DNA of 64,000 nucleotides from Triglochin maritima (GCA_963682175.1 OY821775.1:50440053-50504052), one strand, 5' to 3'. Counted from the first letter of the stretch, positions 25,364-37,855 are shown. A program made the numbers and translations. Notes: a model not told the origin generated them from the sequence alone.

Positions 25364-25555
25364 TGTTGAAACATCCTACCGTTGTCCTCCGACGATCCAT
25401 CTTCAGCCAGCCATCCCTTCCAGTTTTCCAACAACATTAATTCCATATTTATGAGGCTCCAACGGATCTTTTGTATTTGTATAAATAAACGCAAATCATG
25501 TAATACAAGATAAGAAATATACAAAAAATCTTCCTCTTCTCCTTCGTTTTCAACA
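25364..25555 (+). repeat. Left LTR of the copia element
   Basis: 192 bp, from TGTTGAAACA to TTTTCAACA. Compared with the right LTR it differs by two substitutions, a one-base indel and a missing CTCCTT unit. It contains a GTATAAATAAA promoter-like box. Confidence 0.93.
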
Positions 25556-25567
25556 TGGTATCAGAGC
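25556..25567 (+). other. Primer-binding site (initiator Met tRNA)
   Basis: TGGTATCAGAGC immediately downstream of the left LTR is the classic plant retrotransposon priming site. Confidence 0.9.
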
Positions 25568-25692
25568 AGTAATCCGCAAGCCTCAGACCTCCCTACTGTC
25601 CTCATCGGCCTCACCTCATCTAGGGGGTTGCAGGTCGATACACCCACATCCATACCCAAAAAAGGAGGAGAAGAAAAATAAACTCAAAGAGC

Positions 25693-26640
25693 ATGTCGGA
25701 AAGAAATCACCTCGAAGGAGCCATGCACCGCCTGGTTTCCACTCCCCTGAACGAGGCGAACTATCTCTCCTGGGCGCGTGCCGTAACCCTTTCCCTCAGC
25801 GGCCGAGGGAGGATCGGCCACATCACTGGGCAAACACCAAAACCAGATGAAGGATCTGATAACAAAGCCCTGGACGAATGGCAAATCGCTGATCACCAGG
25901 TCATGTCCTGGATCATCGCATCTATGGAAGCCAAAATCACAGAAATATTCATCTACAAAGATAGCGCAAAGGAGCTCTGGGAAGCCATTCAAGAGCACTT
26001 TGGAAAAAATCAGAACTTTGCACACATCTTCCGGATCAAGCAAGAAATCGCAAAAAATCAACAAAACACCCGGAGCATCACTGTACCTCGGTACTCTCAG
26101 ACGAGCGTGGGATGAGTTGGGAGTTTATGAACCTCCGACAACCAACGCGGACATCAATCAACAAAGGACAGAACAAAACCGAATCTATCAGTTCCTAGCG
26201 GGACTGAACACTTCATTTGAAAATATCAGAAGTCAGGTGCTATTGTCACCAGAGCTTCCTTCTTTCACCGCTATCACTGTGATGGTTCTCCGGGAAGAAT
26301 CCCGAAGATTAACCATGGCTCATCAGCAAAAGGACGGAAATGAAAACCAAGTCTTTTCGCCGGAAAAAACCAAAACCGAAGCCAAAACAACAAAAAATCA
26401 TTCGGAAAACACAAAGAAGAACACAGTGAAAACTGCAAGAAGATCGGACACAACTCCAACAACTGCTGGTTTCTCCACCCACACCTCCGACCTCAAAGAA
26501 ACAACAAGAACAGACAAGCAAATATGGTGGAGAGCATCGCCGGCAGCAGCGCCAGCCAGCAGCCCGGCGAAAGCGGGAGCGGCGGCAGCCGAAGCGACAA
26601 AGAAAACCCTAACTTTCTCTTGTTTGCGAAAAATGCAGGT
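25693..26640 (+). pseudogene. Copia gag, frameshifted, with altered zinc knuckle
   Basis: The start MSERNHLEGAMHRLVSTPLNEANYLSWARAV is the usual N-terminus of copia gag, and the UBN2-type core follows. The frame closes at 26115 while the continuation (RRAWDELGVYEPP...) runs in another frame to about 26440, then returns to the first. The knuckle reads S-x2-C-x4-H-x4-C near 26423-26465, so the first Cys codon has become AGT. Confidence 0.85.
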
Positions 26641-28331
26641 TTAAATAATCTCAGCAAATCCGGATATTCCGGCCCGATCCGAAACGAAGACAACCGAATC
26701 CACACCGGATCCAGAAGATCCGTGTTACCCGATTCCAACGAGTCTGCTTTTTTCGGATCCAGTAATGGAGCACCCGACCCAGATCCGATACGCCGGTTAG
26801 TGGACCATCTAAACGAATATTTGCAGACTACCCCCCCTGCAACAGGTAATTATGCAGGTAGTCAAATTATGTATGATATTGCATTTTTTTCTGGATTGCC
26901 TACTAATTCTACAAATAAACCTTGGATTATTGATACCGGGGCCACAGATCATATGACCGGAGACCCGTCTTTACTTGATAACATTACCCACAATCTGCAA
27001 CTATTAAATAAATTTGTTACCGTTGCTAATGGAAATAAAATACAAATTGAAGGAATAGGAAAAGCAAAATTAGTCAATAATACTGGTGATAATATTTTAT
27101 ATATTCCTAATCTTGATGCTAACCTAATTTCGGTAGCCAAAATTACTAGTAATTTAAATTGTAACGTTGTATTCACTCCTAATAACGTATTTTTTCAGGA
27201 TCGTATCACAGGGAGGATGATTGGTAAAGGTATCCTCCAAAATGGTCTTTATGTTCTGGAAACCAATCAACAAGCATATCATAATAAAATTGATCATAAT
27301 CTCTGGCACCGAAGAATGGGTCATCCATCTTCAAATGTGTTAAAATCTTTATTTCATGTTTTTTCGTCTGAATTATTATGTGATGTATGTCGTTTTGCTA
27401 AACAAACTCGATTGCCTTTTTCAAAATCTAGCACAAAAACTTATATTCCATTTGAGATAATTCATTCTGACATTTGGGGACCTGCTCCTGTTGAATCCCA
27501 TAATGGCTTTCGCTACTTTATCAGTTTTATTGATGATTTTTCTCGAACAACTTAGATTTACTTACTAAAAAATAAGTCTGATACTTACTCAGTTTTTTGT
27601 GATTTTTTACGTTTTATTGAAAATATGTTTGATGCAAAAATTCGTGTCTTTCGATCTGACAACGGCTCTGAATATATGAGCAATTTGTTTCAAAATCTTT
27701 TAAAACAAAAAGGTATTTTTCATCAAACTTCGTATGTTAATACTCCGCAACAAAATGGGCTTTCAGAAAGGAAAAATCAACATCTTTTAAATGTCACACG
27801 ATCACTTCTTTTTCAAAACAATGTCCCAAAACAATTCTGGTCTGATGTTGTTCTTACTGCTACTTACATCATAAACCGTCTTCCTAGTCCTACAATTAAC
27901 AATAAAAAACCTCTCGAAATTTTATACAATAAAGAGATTAATCTTGACCATCTTTGAGTTTTTGGGTGCATCTGCTTTGTTCACAAAAAACGTAATGACA
28001 AACTCGACTACAACTCTATTAAATGTGTTTTTTTGGGGTATTCATTTCGGAAAAAGGGATATAAATGTTATGATCCCAAAATAAAAGAATGCTAGTCTCA
28101 AGAGATGTCACTTTCTTTGAGACTGAACCTTTTTTCAAACACTCCATTAAAGACACTTCCGTTCCACTACCAACCTCTCTTCCTCAAATACCAAATACTA
28201 CATCTGGACCCGGAGGAGACCAAGGAGGAGATAACGAGGATAACACCCAAGACGAAGATAACACTAAAGGAGGAGAAGACAATGACCAAAGAGAACAAGA
28301 GATCCCAAGAAGTGAAGGGAATGTGTTCTAA
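26524..28331 (+). pseudogene. Copia pol: protease and integrase, with stops
   Basis: The aspartic protease motif IIDTGATDHMTG lies near 26925-26960. GAG-pre-integrase LWHRRMGHPSS is near 27300. The integrase core has HSDIWGPA, then FRSDNGSEYM (about 27650) and QQNGLSERKNQHL (about 27750), giving the D,D,E set. A TAG at 27553-27555 replaces the usual Trp codon in RTTW. A second stop occurs at 27955-27957, before VFGC. The frame ends where foreign sequence enters at about 28320. Confidence 0.88.
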
Positions 28332-30194
28332 AAGTTTTACTTTTAAATGTCAATTATTATGAATTGAATGAGAAATCATTTTGTTCCTTGTTTATGTTAT
28401 TCGTCTTTTAGAAGTGTTAAGGAAGAGGCTCTTGGTCCTTAACCGTAGAGCTCTAAAAGATATTGGTTTACATAAAACAAAAGATATTCGCAATCATGGT
28501 AATTAACATGGAACATTAATTACTGAGTTAAGATTGTCGTGTTGGTCATAGATCATTGTAGCTCTACAAGTGAGTGACAACACGAGTATGCAAAAGAGGA
28601 AAATATTACTTTTGTATACTGAATAGACCTAATAAGTAAAATATTATAGAAATGTGTTTCTGTGTCATTAATATTTTACTGTGTCCTTGGTCTTTTGATA
28701 TGAGACTTATATCCGATCACTTAAGAAATACTTGATTAGGCTAGTGTCTTGAGCTATCGATAAGTGTAGTGTAAAGACATTGGTTGGTTAAGTATGACTT
28801 TTGTTGGAGAAGATACTTAGTCAAAAGATTATCATTGCCCCTCTTAATTGAGTAATGATATTAATGGGCCCCTTGATAAAACAAAGTTATAATGTGCACA
28901 ATATGATTTAAGTTAAGTCACATATTTATAACTAGCTTAAAGAGATCAAGAAATGAATACTAATACAAAGATGACACAATACTACTTTGTGTGTATTCTT
29001 AATATCATGAGGCAAGGGACGGACACAAGTGGTGCACTCCATCACTAATTGGATCAGGTTTTGGTTCGAGCTGAATTAAGACATCTAGCTAATTGGGAAC
29101 TATAATGTGTAGCTAGATACCGCTTATAGTTTGTGATGTTAAGCTATTAATATCACTGCCAATTTAGCTTAGATCCTCCCATAGGTCACACCATAAAACT
29201 GGGAAACAAGAAAGTGATTTTATGTTCATATGATGTATCGAGTTTCGTATACATGTGGTGAATGGATAAAATCATTATGTCATGAAAATGACATATTTAG
29301 AATCATGAATTTATATATGAGATGTAAATATATCATGGGGTGTGATTGTTTGATATTACATATGATGATATATTGCATAGGATATATAAATTAGCTATAA
29401 CCTCAAAGATCGAATTTTGTTGGGAATTAATCCAAAATTCGATAAGGCAAATTAATTAATTAAATTTGCTAAAACCCCAAATACGAATTTTGTTGGGAAT
29501 TAAACCAAAATTCGATGAAGGCAAATTAATTAAATTTCCTTAAAAAAAAAACGAATTTTGTTGGGAATTAATCCAAAATTCGATAAATGCAAATTAATTA
29601 AGGAATTATTGATCATGGTTTTGACTTGGTCAATTATGATTATATTTGGATGTGGATTAATAAATTTAATATTGGGAATTGGTCTTAAGAGAGAAAAACA
29701 TGGAAGAATGGGTCAATGCATGACCCATGATGTGGAAATTAAAGGAGCCTATAAATAGGCCTAATTTCCTTCATTAAAAATAAGTATATGAAAAATTCTC
29801 TCTCTTTCTAACCACCCCAATTAATCCATCCGAAATTCCATAGTTAATTTGAGTTTTTGGAGAGTAAAATCTCAGGAAAGAAAAAAGGGGTTATTAGCTA
29901 GATTCTAAACCCGTTTGGAGATTGATTGGCTAGCTCCTTTCTCTCCAACCTTGTTTAGAGTTTGGTGAACACTCGGAGGCAATCCACCGGGCGATTCGAA
30001 CGGCAACGCGACTCCGGATCTTCAAGAGGTTTTAGAGAACCTCTAGCTATGATTCTCTTTGCAATTATTTGTTTTTTCTAATGCATGTTAAATAATTAGG
30101 ACAAACAAATGCATGTCTATATGAAAATCGAAGAAAATATGAATGTTTCGATCCTGTATGTTTATAAAATTTCGAAAAATATATACATATAATA
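28322..30194. mobile_element. Insertion of about 1.9 kb within copia pol, possibly a solo LTR
   Basis: The pol frame breaks at about 28320 (PRSEGN) and resumes at about 30200 (NPIRRSS). The intervening DNA has no coding similarity. It starts TGTGTTCTAAAAG and contains a TATA box (CCTATAAATAGG near 29749) and a polypyrimidine leader, as a long LTR would. GGGAA before it and GGGCA after it could be a worn 5-bp duplication. The exact ends and class are uncertain. Confidence 0.45.
29411..29610. repeat. Three tandem ~70-bp units, each with a hairpin
   Basis: CGAATTTTGTTGGGAATTAA followed by CCAAAATTCG starts at 29411, 29484 and 29552. Each is followed by GGCAAATTAATTAA or a close variant. CGAATTTTG and CAAAATTCG pair within each unit, giving three successive small hairpins. 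Confidence 0.8.
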
Positions 30195-30319
30195 GGGCAC
30201 GAAATCCAATAAGAAGATCATCTTGTCAAAGTCGACCCCCTCATAGATTTAATGATTATTTTCTTTCTCACACCACTTATCCTATTCAAAACCACCTATC
30301 CTACCACCAATTTTCACAG

Positions 30320-31875
30320 AAACACCAAGCCTTTTTAGGAGAATTAGAGAAAAACAAAGAACCCATCTCTTATTATGAAGCCACACAAAACAAATATTGG
30401 GTCAAAGCCATGGATGAAGAATTACAGGCCCTAGAAACCAACCACACCTGGACTTTAGTCCCTCTCCAACCAGGCATAAAACCGGTTGGTTGCAGGTGGA
30501 TTTACAAAATCAAGTATCATAGCGATGGAAAAATAGAAAGGTACAAAGCTCGACTCGTTGCTAAAGGATATACTCAAACCTACGGTCTTGACTATCTTGA
30601 AACCTTTGCCCCCGTAGCAAAAATGAACATTGTTCGTGTTCTTCTCTCTGTCGCCGTTAACCATGGATGGAATCTATTCCAAATGGATGTCAAAAATGCC
30701 TTTTTACAGGGAAATCTGGAAGAAGAAGTCTATATGACTCCACCCCCTGGGTACACTACTCATCCCAACCAGGTATGCAAGCTTCACACGTCTATATAAG
30801 GACTAAAACAATCGCCTCGAGCTTGGTATGCCAAACTCATTCTCTCTCTCCTTAAGTATGGCTTTATTAAGAGTTCTGCAGATGCCTCCATGTTTACAAA
30901 ACATGATCATAAAACAACTACCATTATACTCATTTATGTTGATGATATTATAATAACCGGTAATAATGATCACCAAATAAATTTAGTTAAAGACTATCTA
31001 AAATCTAAATTTGATATTAGGAATCATGAAATATTTTTTAGGCATAGAAATTGCTCATTCCAAGAAAGGGTTGTTCCTTTCACAACGAAAATACACCATA
31101 GACCTTCTTAAAGAAACCGGAAAACTAGGATCAAAACCTACCACCACACCAATAGAAACTAACAAGAAGATAGGACCCACAGATGGCACGCCATTAACCA
31201 ACATCGGACAATTTCAAAGATTAGTAGGAAAACTTATCTATCTCACCGTTACTCCTATGCTGTAAGCCTTATAAGTCAATTTATGCATGCTCCTCGCACA
31301 CATCACTTGGACTTGGTAAAAAGAATCTTATGTTACCTAAAGGGCACACCTGACTTTGGATGAAACCTAATAAGTCTAACTCAATTATTGGTTATTCTGA
31401 TGCAGACTGAGCTGGAAGTCATGATCGGAAATCTACCACTGACTTCTGCACATTTGTTGGTGGTAACCTTGTTACCTCGCGATCTAAGAAACAAAATGTT
31501 GTTGCTCGCTCCAGTGCAGAAGCAGAATATTGTGGAATGACATCCACTACCAGCGAGTTAATCTGACCCAGTCAACTCCTCAAAGACATGAATATCACAA
31601 CCCAAGGCCCGATGAAGATGTTTTGTGACAATAATGTTGCTCGACACATCGCAACAAATCATGTCTTCCATGAACGAACTAAACATATTGAAGTTGATTG
31701 TCACTTCATCCGAGAAAAAATTCAGTCACAAGAAATAGAAGTTCCCTACGTTCCCAGCAAAGAACAACTTGCAGACATATTTACCAAAGCTCTCGATCAC
31801 AAATCATTCTCTACACTTCTTCACAAGTTAGGATCTATCAATCCCTTCCAGATCCAACTTGAGGGGGCGTGTTGA
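30320..31875 (+). pseudogene. Copia pol: reverse transcriptase and RNase H, frameshifted
   Basis: The RT begins WVKAMDEELQALETNHTW, with LVAKGYTQTYGLDYLETFAPVAKM and QMDVKNAFLQGNLEEEVYM. The catalytic YVDD is at 30935-30946. Frames shift near 30790-30890 and 31020. RNase H pieces follow (NNVARHIATNHVFHERTKHIEVDCHFIREK), and the frame ends at 31875 inside the right LTR. Stops near 31261 and 31566 interrupt the region between. Confidence 0.88.
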
Positions 31876-32068
31876 AACATCCTACCGTTGTCCGTCCAAC
31901 GATCCATCTTCAGCCAGCCATCCCTTCCAGTTTTCCAACAACATTAATTCCATATTTATGAGGCTCCAACGGATCTTTTGTATTTGTATAAATAAACGCA
32001 TATCATGTAATACAAGATAAGAAATATACAAAAAATCTTCCTCTTCTCCTTCTCCTTCGTTTTCAACA
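31870..32068 (+). repeat. Right LTR of the copia element
   Basis: 199 bp, nearly identical to the left LTR. It is preceded by the purine tract at 31861-31869 and followed by TATAA. Confidence 0.93.
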
Positions 32069-32073
32069 TATAA

Positions 32074-33577
32074 TATGTAATATAAACATAAAAACGCTTA
32101 TTGATGTCAACCTGAGTGATTCATCTTTGAAATTAAATCAAGATACGATTGGATCTTACTTGCTTTGGTAGACCTTGCCTGCAGCTCTATATTATAATCG
32201 AATCCAGTTAGAGTTTCTATAGCACATAGAAATAATTTATAATTGTATAATCACGAACACATAATTGACTCATATTCAGGCCTAACACTCTTCAATTTTT
32301 ATTTCCTTCAACATTAACCAAGCTAACAATCATATTATTATTCATCATAATTAGCTTAATTGATTTGTTTTGTGGAGGTAAGAAAATTTCTGAAGTGGGT
32401 ATTAGTTGTGGTAAGAAAAATAAATGATACAAGTCGTAAGCAAAGAATTTGAAATAGACAAAACCTAGTGGTTTTGTAAACCATTGCTAAATGAGATGAT
32501 TTTCCTATAGTCCTCTAAAAATTCAAAAATATGGTTATTTCTTCAACATTTACATTAGATATTATTTGATTTGGTATTAACTTTTAACTACTGCTAGCGT
32601 TTAAATTTTACTTTTACAACAAACATATTCAATTTCATATAATAAATTCACTATTTTAACATCGTAATGAGCAAGGGAAACAATTACAACTTAAGTAGGA
32701 AGAGATAATTATTAAGCTCGAAATATAGTTTCATAAGAGGGTGTAGATGAAAAATTTGATGAAATTGATGGTAATAAGGTGCCGTGCTAAAACATATAGA
32801 AGAGACTGATGACACTTTGAGTTATCTAAAGAATATCTAATAAATCAGCCCAAATTAAATAAAGAAGAACTGTGTCATCCATCATTATTAATATTTATTC
32901 CATTTTGGCTTCTTTCTTACTTTTATGACATAAGACATCATTTGATTCCATGACATGTAGTTAATTGTTTGTGGTCCACTATTGAGGAGTGATTTTGGAT
33001 TCAATTATTGTAATTAGCTGTAGGACTAATTAAATATTATCCTCTACCCTCGAGCCACGATGAAGATAATTACGATGATTACACAGCCAATTAAGATTAA
33101 TTGCATAAAGTGACAATTATCTTTAGTAATAATATTAGTGGAGTTTATAGCATATATTTCCTTCTAATATGGATAAATATGATATAATACTTTGTGCAAT
33201 TCCAAAATAGGTTATGCCCACACTTTCCATAATTTCCACTATCTCTATTATATTGTGTTGTTTTTGAAAATAGCATGATTTATTATGTGAGAAAAAAAGT
33301 ATAGAAATTGAGGATTACAAGCTTTAACAAGAACACGTGTAGTCGCTACATTGGAAAATTAGTAAAAATTTGTCAGGAAATTGAAGTCTTAATAACACCG
33401 GGTTCCAATCATGGCTTTGAGGAGTAAAATTTCCAACTTAAATCACAATTGCATTTACCAACTTTGTTGATCCATCCATCCTACACTAGTTAGTTTGCAG
33501 TATTGTAGAGAATGACAAAGGTACAACAACTAAGCCAAAAATATCAAAACAAGCGTTAAGAGTGAAATTGTTATTCA
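32074..33577. other. Intergenic, A/T-rich
   Basis: No gene, bounded repeat or structural RNA was recognised. Confidence 0.5.
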
Positions 33578-33839
33578 TTGCCTTTTAAACCTCAAGGATT
33601 TGCCTTGTATGCCCAATCAAATCCCTACTATCGATGTATCCTTCCTCACGGCGTAGGAAGTAGTAACCAACCATTTCCCGAAAAAATACTCCGAACTTTC
33701 ACCACCGCTTCAAAATTGGAGGATCTCCCAACAATACTCCGAACATCCACCGTCGCATCAAAACTGGGGGAGTACATCTCAACCACAATACTCCCAACAA
33801 CCACCCCCCAAGATGCTCTTCTACACCCGACCCATTGCA

Positions 33840-34030
33840 GAAGTATTCCCAACTCCCCAGTAGTCAATCAAGTAGGAACGAGGATACCACTATCCCAAAT
33901 AACGAGGATAGTGACGACGAAAACCCTTGCCCCATCGGCCTACCCTAACGTGCACCAAAAACGGCTACCAACCCCCTTAAAAGCAAGAACGTATGGGCAA
34001 AAGAGGAGGATGAAGCCTCGTTTCGTCGTA
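33840..34030 (+). pseudogene. Possible transposon-derived Myb/SANT-type fragment
   Basis: In one frame the sequence has an acidic run NEDSDDENPCPIG, a stop, and then KSKNVWAKEEDEAS. This resembles the N-terminal SANT-like region of plant Harbinger-partner or GST-T3-like proteins. Frames are broken on both sides and nothing C-terminal is visible. Low confidence, from pattern memory only. Confidence 0.2.
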
Positions 34031-34454
34031 CATAGCGAATTGGAGGAGGATAAGTGCAGATACTATGAAGTGGGGCAACTGCATGGACGGGGCCACTCAT
34101 GTCACATTCACAGGCAATGTGCTCTGCACTTCTGACTAATGTTGCACTAATATCCTCTATAAGCACAGTTGTCATATATGTCTTGCTCCTGTTATCTACT
34201 CTATATCATTTCAATATTTTATGGGACAAAAGAGTGGTTTTAACTTGATTGGTGTTACAACACACTCGACTGAACTTATAAATGTCATAACATATTTTGT
34301 AAATTTCCAATTGTCTGCATGCTTTTGAACGCCTTCAGGTAGTTTATTGCCTGACTGATTATGCTTTGAATGTGAGCCACAATACATCATGTTTTCCACT
34401 CATCTTTATTTTAAAAAATAATTACATGAGTATATATCATTTTTTGAGAAAAGT

Positions 34455-35835
34455 ATGGTCGAGAAGGTGGTTTGTTTGTATTGGGAGAGGGGGAGGAGGG
34501 AGGAGGCCGTCGAGTTTGTCAGGGTTGTGGTCGAGAGAGGTGGGGTGGGAGGAGGCGGGTCAGATAGGAAGATGATGGTATTTTTTATTTATTTTGGAAA
34601 CAAAAGATTGGTTCTTTTGTGTTGTGTTTGGTGGGGTTGAAAATTTAAGGAAACGAGGAATTTGACTTCTGAGATGGTTTCCGGGTGATTGGTAGGCCGG
34701 AAAATTTTAAAAATTGTAGAAAATGAGTTATGATAGTTTGGAGATGATGGTTTTTTGAGAAAGATTGTTTCTTTTAGTTGGAAAGAATACGGTGGTACTT
34801 GGTTGGAAAGAACGTTACATTGCCTCCCAGTCATTGTCCCTTAGTTTGCACATCGACTTTAGATTTGGAGGCTAGATGGCTTCATCATACAAGAAAGGTT
34901 TGTACCAACATCAAAACCATATGGTTCTTGATCAATTGCATATTCCCATTAATTGCTTCATTGGGCTCATTTTGTGTCTGATTATTGCCTGGTTGTGTGG
35001 ACTTTCTAGTAGTTTGTACTTCAAGTAGCCTAATCGTAATTCTTCGTTTATCTTTTCTAGATGGATGGGAGCTACATGGATGCTGCCAAGTTGGTTATAG
35101 ATTTCAAAGAATGTGGACTGAAGCCTGAGGTTTATAGCTATCTAATTGCTATCACAGCACTGGTTAAGGAGCAAAAAGAATTCTCAAAATCTTTAAGAAG
35201 GATCATGGACTCTGCCAAATCTGGATCAATAGCTGAACTGGATGAGCAAGGTTTGGCCCAAATTGCAAGCTATCAGTCAGATATTTTAAAGAAAGCTACT
35301 TGCTTGTCAAAATGGGCATTCCAGGAGGGTGATTCTTCCATTTCAGGATTAATTCACGAAAGACTTCTTGCCTTGTACACATGTGCAGGGTCTGGAGTTG
35401 ATGCCGAACGCCAACTATGGCAATTGAAGCTCTGCGGCAAAGAACCTGATAATGACATCTATGACATTGTCTTAGCCATCTGTGCTTCACAGAATGGGTG
35501 CCACAAGTGCAGGACGCAAAAAGAAAACCTTATCATGGTTACTTCGAGGATATCTCAAAGGTGGATATTACACAAAAGCTTGCGAAACGCTGGAGACAGT
35601 GCTTGAACTTGGTTTGCATCCAGACTATCTGGATGGGGTTGGCGTGCTGCAGGGTATGAGGAAGAGCATACAGGAATCTGGCGACGTGGAACCTTACTTG
35701 CAGATCTGTAAGCGACTCTCCGACATGGAATTGGTTGGCCCCTGCCTTGTATATTTGCATATGAAAAGTCACAAATTATGGGTTATGAAGATGATATGAA
35801 GATTCTGAAGCAAGCTGTCCATGAAGTAAGTAATT
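34455..35835 (+). pseudogene. Truncated, frameshifted PPR protein gene
   Basis: Three pieces in register along the DNA: EKVVCLYWERGRREEAVEFVRVVVERGG at 34458-34550; MDGSYMDAAKLVIDFKECGLKPEVYSYLIAITALVK through LYDIVLAICASQNG from 35061, entering behind an acceptor TTTTCTAG at 35053-35060; and KKKTLSWLLRGYLKGGYYTKACETLETVLELGLHPDYL to HKLWVMKMI at 35516-35800 in another frame. The alternating helices with GLKP and GLHP turns fit a pentatricopeptide protein, most like the chloroplast-predicted At2g30100 type. A deletion with frameshift near 35500 and a stop at 35797-35799 before a GTAAGT donor indicate decay. Organelle RNA binding would be the ancestral role. Confidence 0.6.
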
Positions 35836-37320
35836 TTCATGGACATGCATGATCTCTCTCTTCTGGTATACTTGTTTATATGTATAGATAGATGTTTATA
35901 TACAAAAAAGTATGTGCTTCCATTTTTAGTAGAAATTCGTTTTTGGTATTGTATATATGTGAGGAAGGGACTTTTTGGTTAAAGAAATTGTTTATAGTGG
36001 ACTGTAGTGATCATTTAATGTCTGGTTGTAAGAATTTTACCATGTTAGTGCATATATTTATGATAGATGTTAGTATATTACTGACTGTTACTGTTATCTG
36101 AAGAAGATATTAGTATATTACTGTTACTTAGTACCTAGTAATGGTAACTTCATGTGTGTGAGTACTAAGCAGTATAGATGGGCATATGATGGTAGACATT
36201 TCAGATGATAATGCTTTAAATAGTGAATACGTGTGATGTGGTTTTACTTCTGCCAATAGTTTGATTTTTTATTTGAAAAACTGGAGGGGGGCTATGAACC
36301 ACAGCCTCCCCAAACAAAGTTTGGTTGACAGACTTATAGTTCTGCCTAACCAAAACAAAGATTATACACCTTACAAACAGTCCCAAAAGGTAGTAGTTGA
36401 AATAGAAGAGTGCCAGTAGTTTGAAATTTGAATTTGGTGATGATATCAGCATGATGGTAGCAAAGAGAACTTGCTTGACCCGTTTATGTTTCCGAGATGG
36501 GTCCGATCAGATTTAATTGAAGATGTTGCCAAATTGTCTGCAAAGTAATGCAAATATATGAAGATGTAGGTAGGACCATAGAATATGCAAATAATCAGAT
36601 GTTCTGAACCCTATAGAGAACGAGAAGAATCAGAGGTTCCAAAGGTGGAACAAACCTAAATTTTGCTACTTTTGTTTGGGTTTTCGTGTATTACATAATC
36701 CGGTCTCAAGATGCAAAATTAGATGTAGATTGCCTTGGTTAAAAACTTAAAACTAGCAAACAAGGAGACAACCACTTGATTTGGTCCAACTGTTCCTCCA
36801 CTTATGGGTGTGTTTTGATACTAACTTATGGAGAGAAATGAAGTGAAGAAACGAAAGATGTTGATTTCGCTTTTTAATGGTTGTTGGTCTAATTAATCGA
36901 ACCAATCAACCAATTTGAAAAACACTTAACTTGGAAGTATTAGTTGAATGCTTAGGTTGTTCTCACCTAATGAAAAACGTCAAATCATTTCACTTTGGAA
37001 CACACCTAATGACCTGCATGCTATTTACAGGGTTCGTTCAGAAGAGTTGTGTTTTTAGTTTCGAAAGCGGTTGAGGTTGGTGTTACCTTATAACTCACAT
37101 TTTTTAATCCAAACAATTTTCGTGTGAGATTGCATTTTTCGATACTAATTTTTTTATAAGCAATCAAGTTTTGAAAACACGGTCATTTTCGCAAATGTTT
37201 AGAAATCGTGAGATTTTATTCAATTTTAGCAAACCACATGAACATTAATGAAATGCATGCACCTTGTGTTTCGGCTTGAAACGTTGCGACCTCAAATTCA
37301 ACCCGTCCAAACATTCCCAT
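35836..37320. other. Intergenic with a weak terminal-inverted-repeat candidate
   Basis: No gene was recognised. GGGTGTGTTTTGATA at about 36807 and, in reverse complement, AGGTGTGTTCCAAAGTG ending near 37008 could be the ends of a MITE of about 200 bp, but the arms are short and no target duplication is evident. Confidence 0.3.
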
Positions 37321-37530
37321 TAATCTATTTCCAAATACAATCTTTGAACCTCAAAATTCAAACTCCACATCCCTAAGCAAAATTAGATTGGATTATACGT
37401 TTGTTTATAGAAAGAGCCCATCAATTAATCTATTTCCAAATACAATCTTTGAACCTCAAAATTCAAACTCCACATCCCTAAGCAAAATTAGATTGGATTA
37501 TACGTTTGTTTATAGAAAGAGCCCATCGAT
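37321..37530. repeat. Tandem duplication of a 105-bp unit
   Basis: The unit beginning TAATCTATTTCCAAATACAA at 37321 starts again at 37426 and continues almost identically to AAAGAGCCCATC. The near identity implies a recent duplication. It is non-coding, although it makes a repeated-looking open frame. Confidence 0.9.
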
Positions 37531-37855
37531 TTGGTTCGATAGTCAACACTGTTTCAACCAATTTCAATACGATCTGGATGAGCTTCGAAAGGTTTAGCTT
37601 AGCTTAGCTTTTACAGATTTGAACCAATAAATCATAATCACTTTCAAAAACACCGAACTAATTATTATTATTTAAGTGTTCAAGTTATGTTGAGACGAGG
37701 AAACAAGCATAACTTTTCCCATGTTATTCATAAATCTATTTCCAAACGCAACCTAAACTTCAAAAAGTCCACTCTTAAGTCTTAACCAACTTTCACTAAA
37801 CAACACTAAACCATATCAAGCCCCATAATCCCAAAATAAACTATACAACCCAAGG

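Larger units (their letters stand above)
25364..32068 (+). mobile_element. Ty1/copia LTR retrotransposon, complete in outline but defective
   Basis: It is bounded by the 5-bp target duplication TATAA (25359-25363 and 32069-32073). LTRs are 192 and 199 bp and begin TGTTGAAACATC and end TTTTCAACA. The primer-binding site TGGTATCAGAGC directly follows the left LTR (initiator Met tRNA type). A purine tract (GAGGGGGCG) precedes the right LTR. Domain order gag, protease, integrase, reverse transcriptase, RNase H defines copia. Coding is broken by stops, frameshifts and an internal insertion. Confidence 0.95.

Noticed and set aside
25556..25567. tRNA-like sequence TGGTATCAGAGC (also at 47660)
   Set aside because: These are retrotransposon primer-binding sites complementary to initiator Met tRNA, not tRNA genes.
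33578..34135. 185-aa open frame on the plus strand
   Set aside because: No domain, odd composition, and another frame of the same stretch has the only hint of similarity. Not called as a gene.
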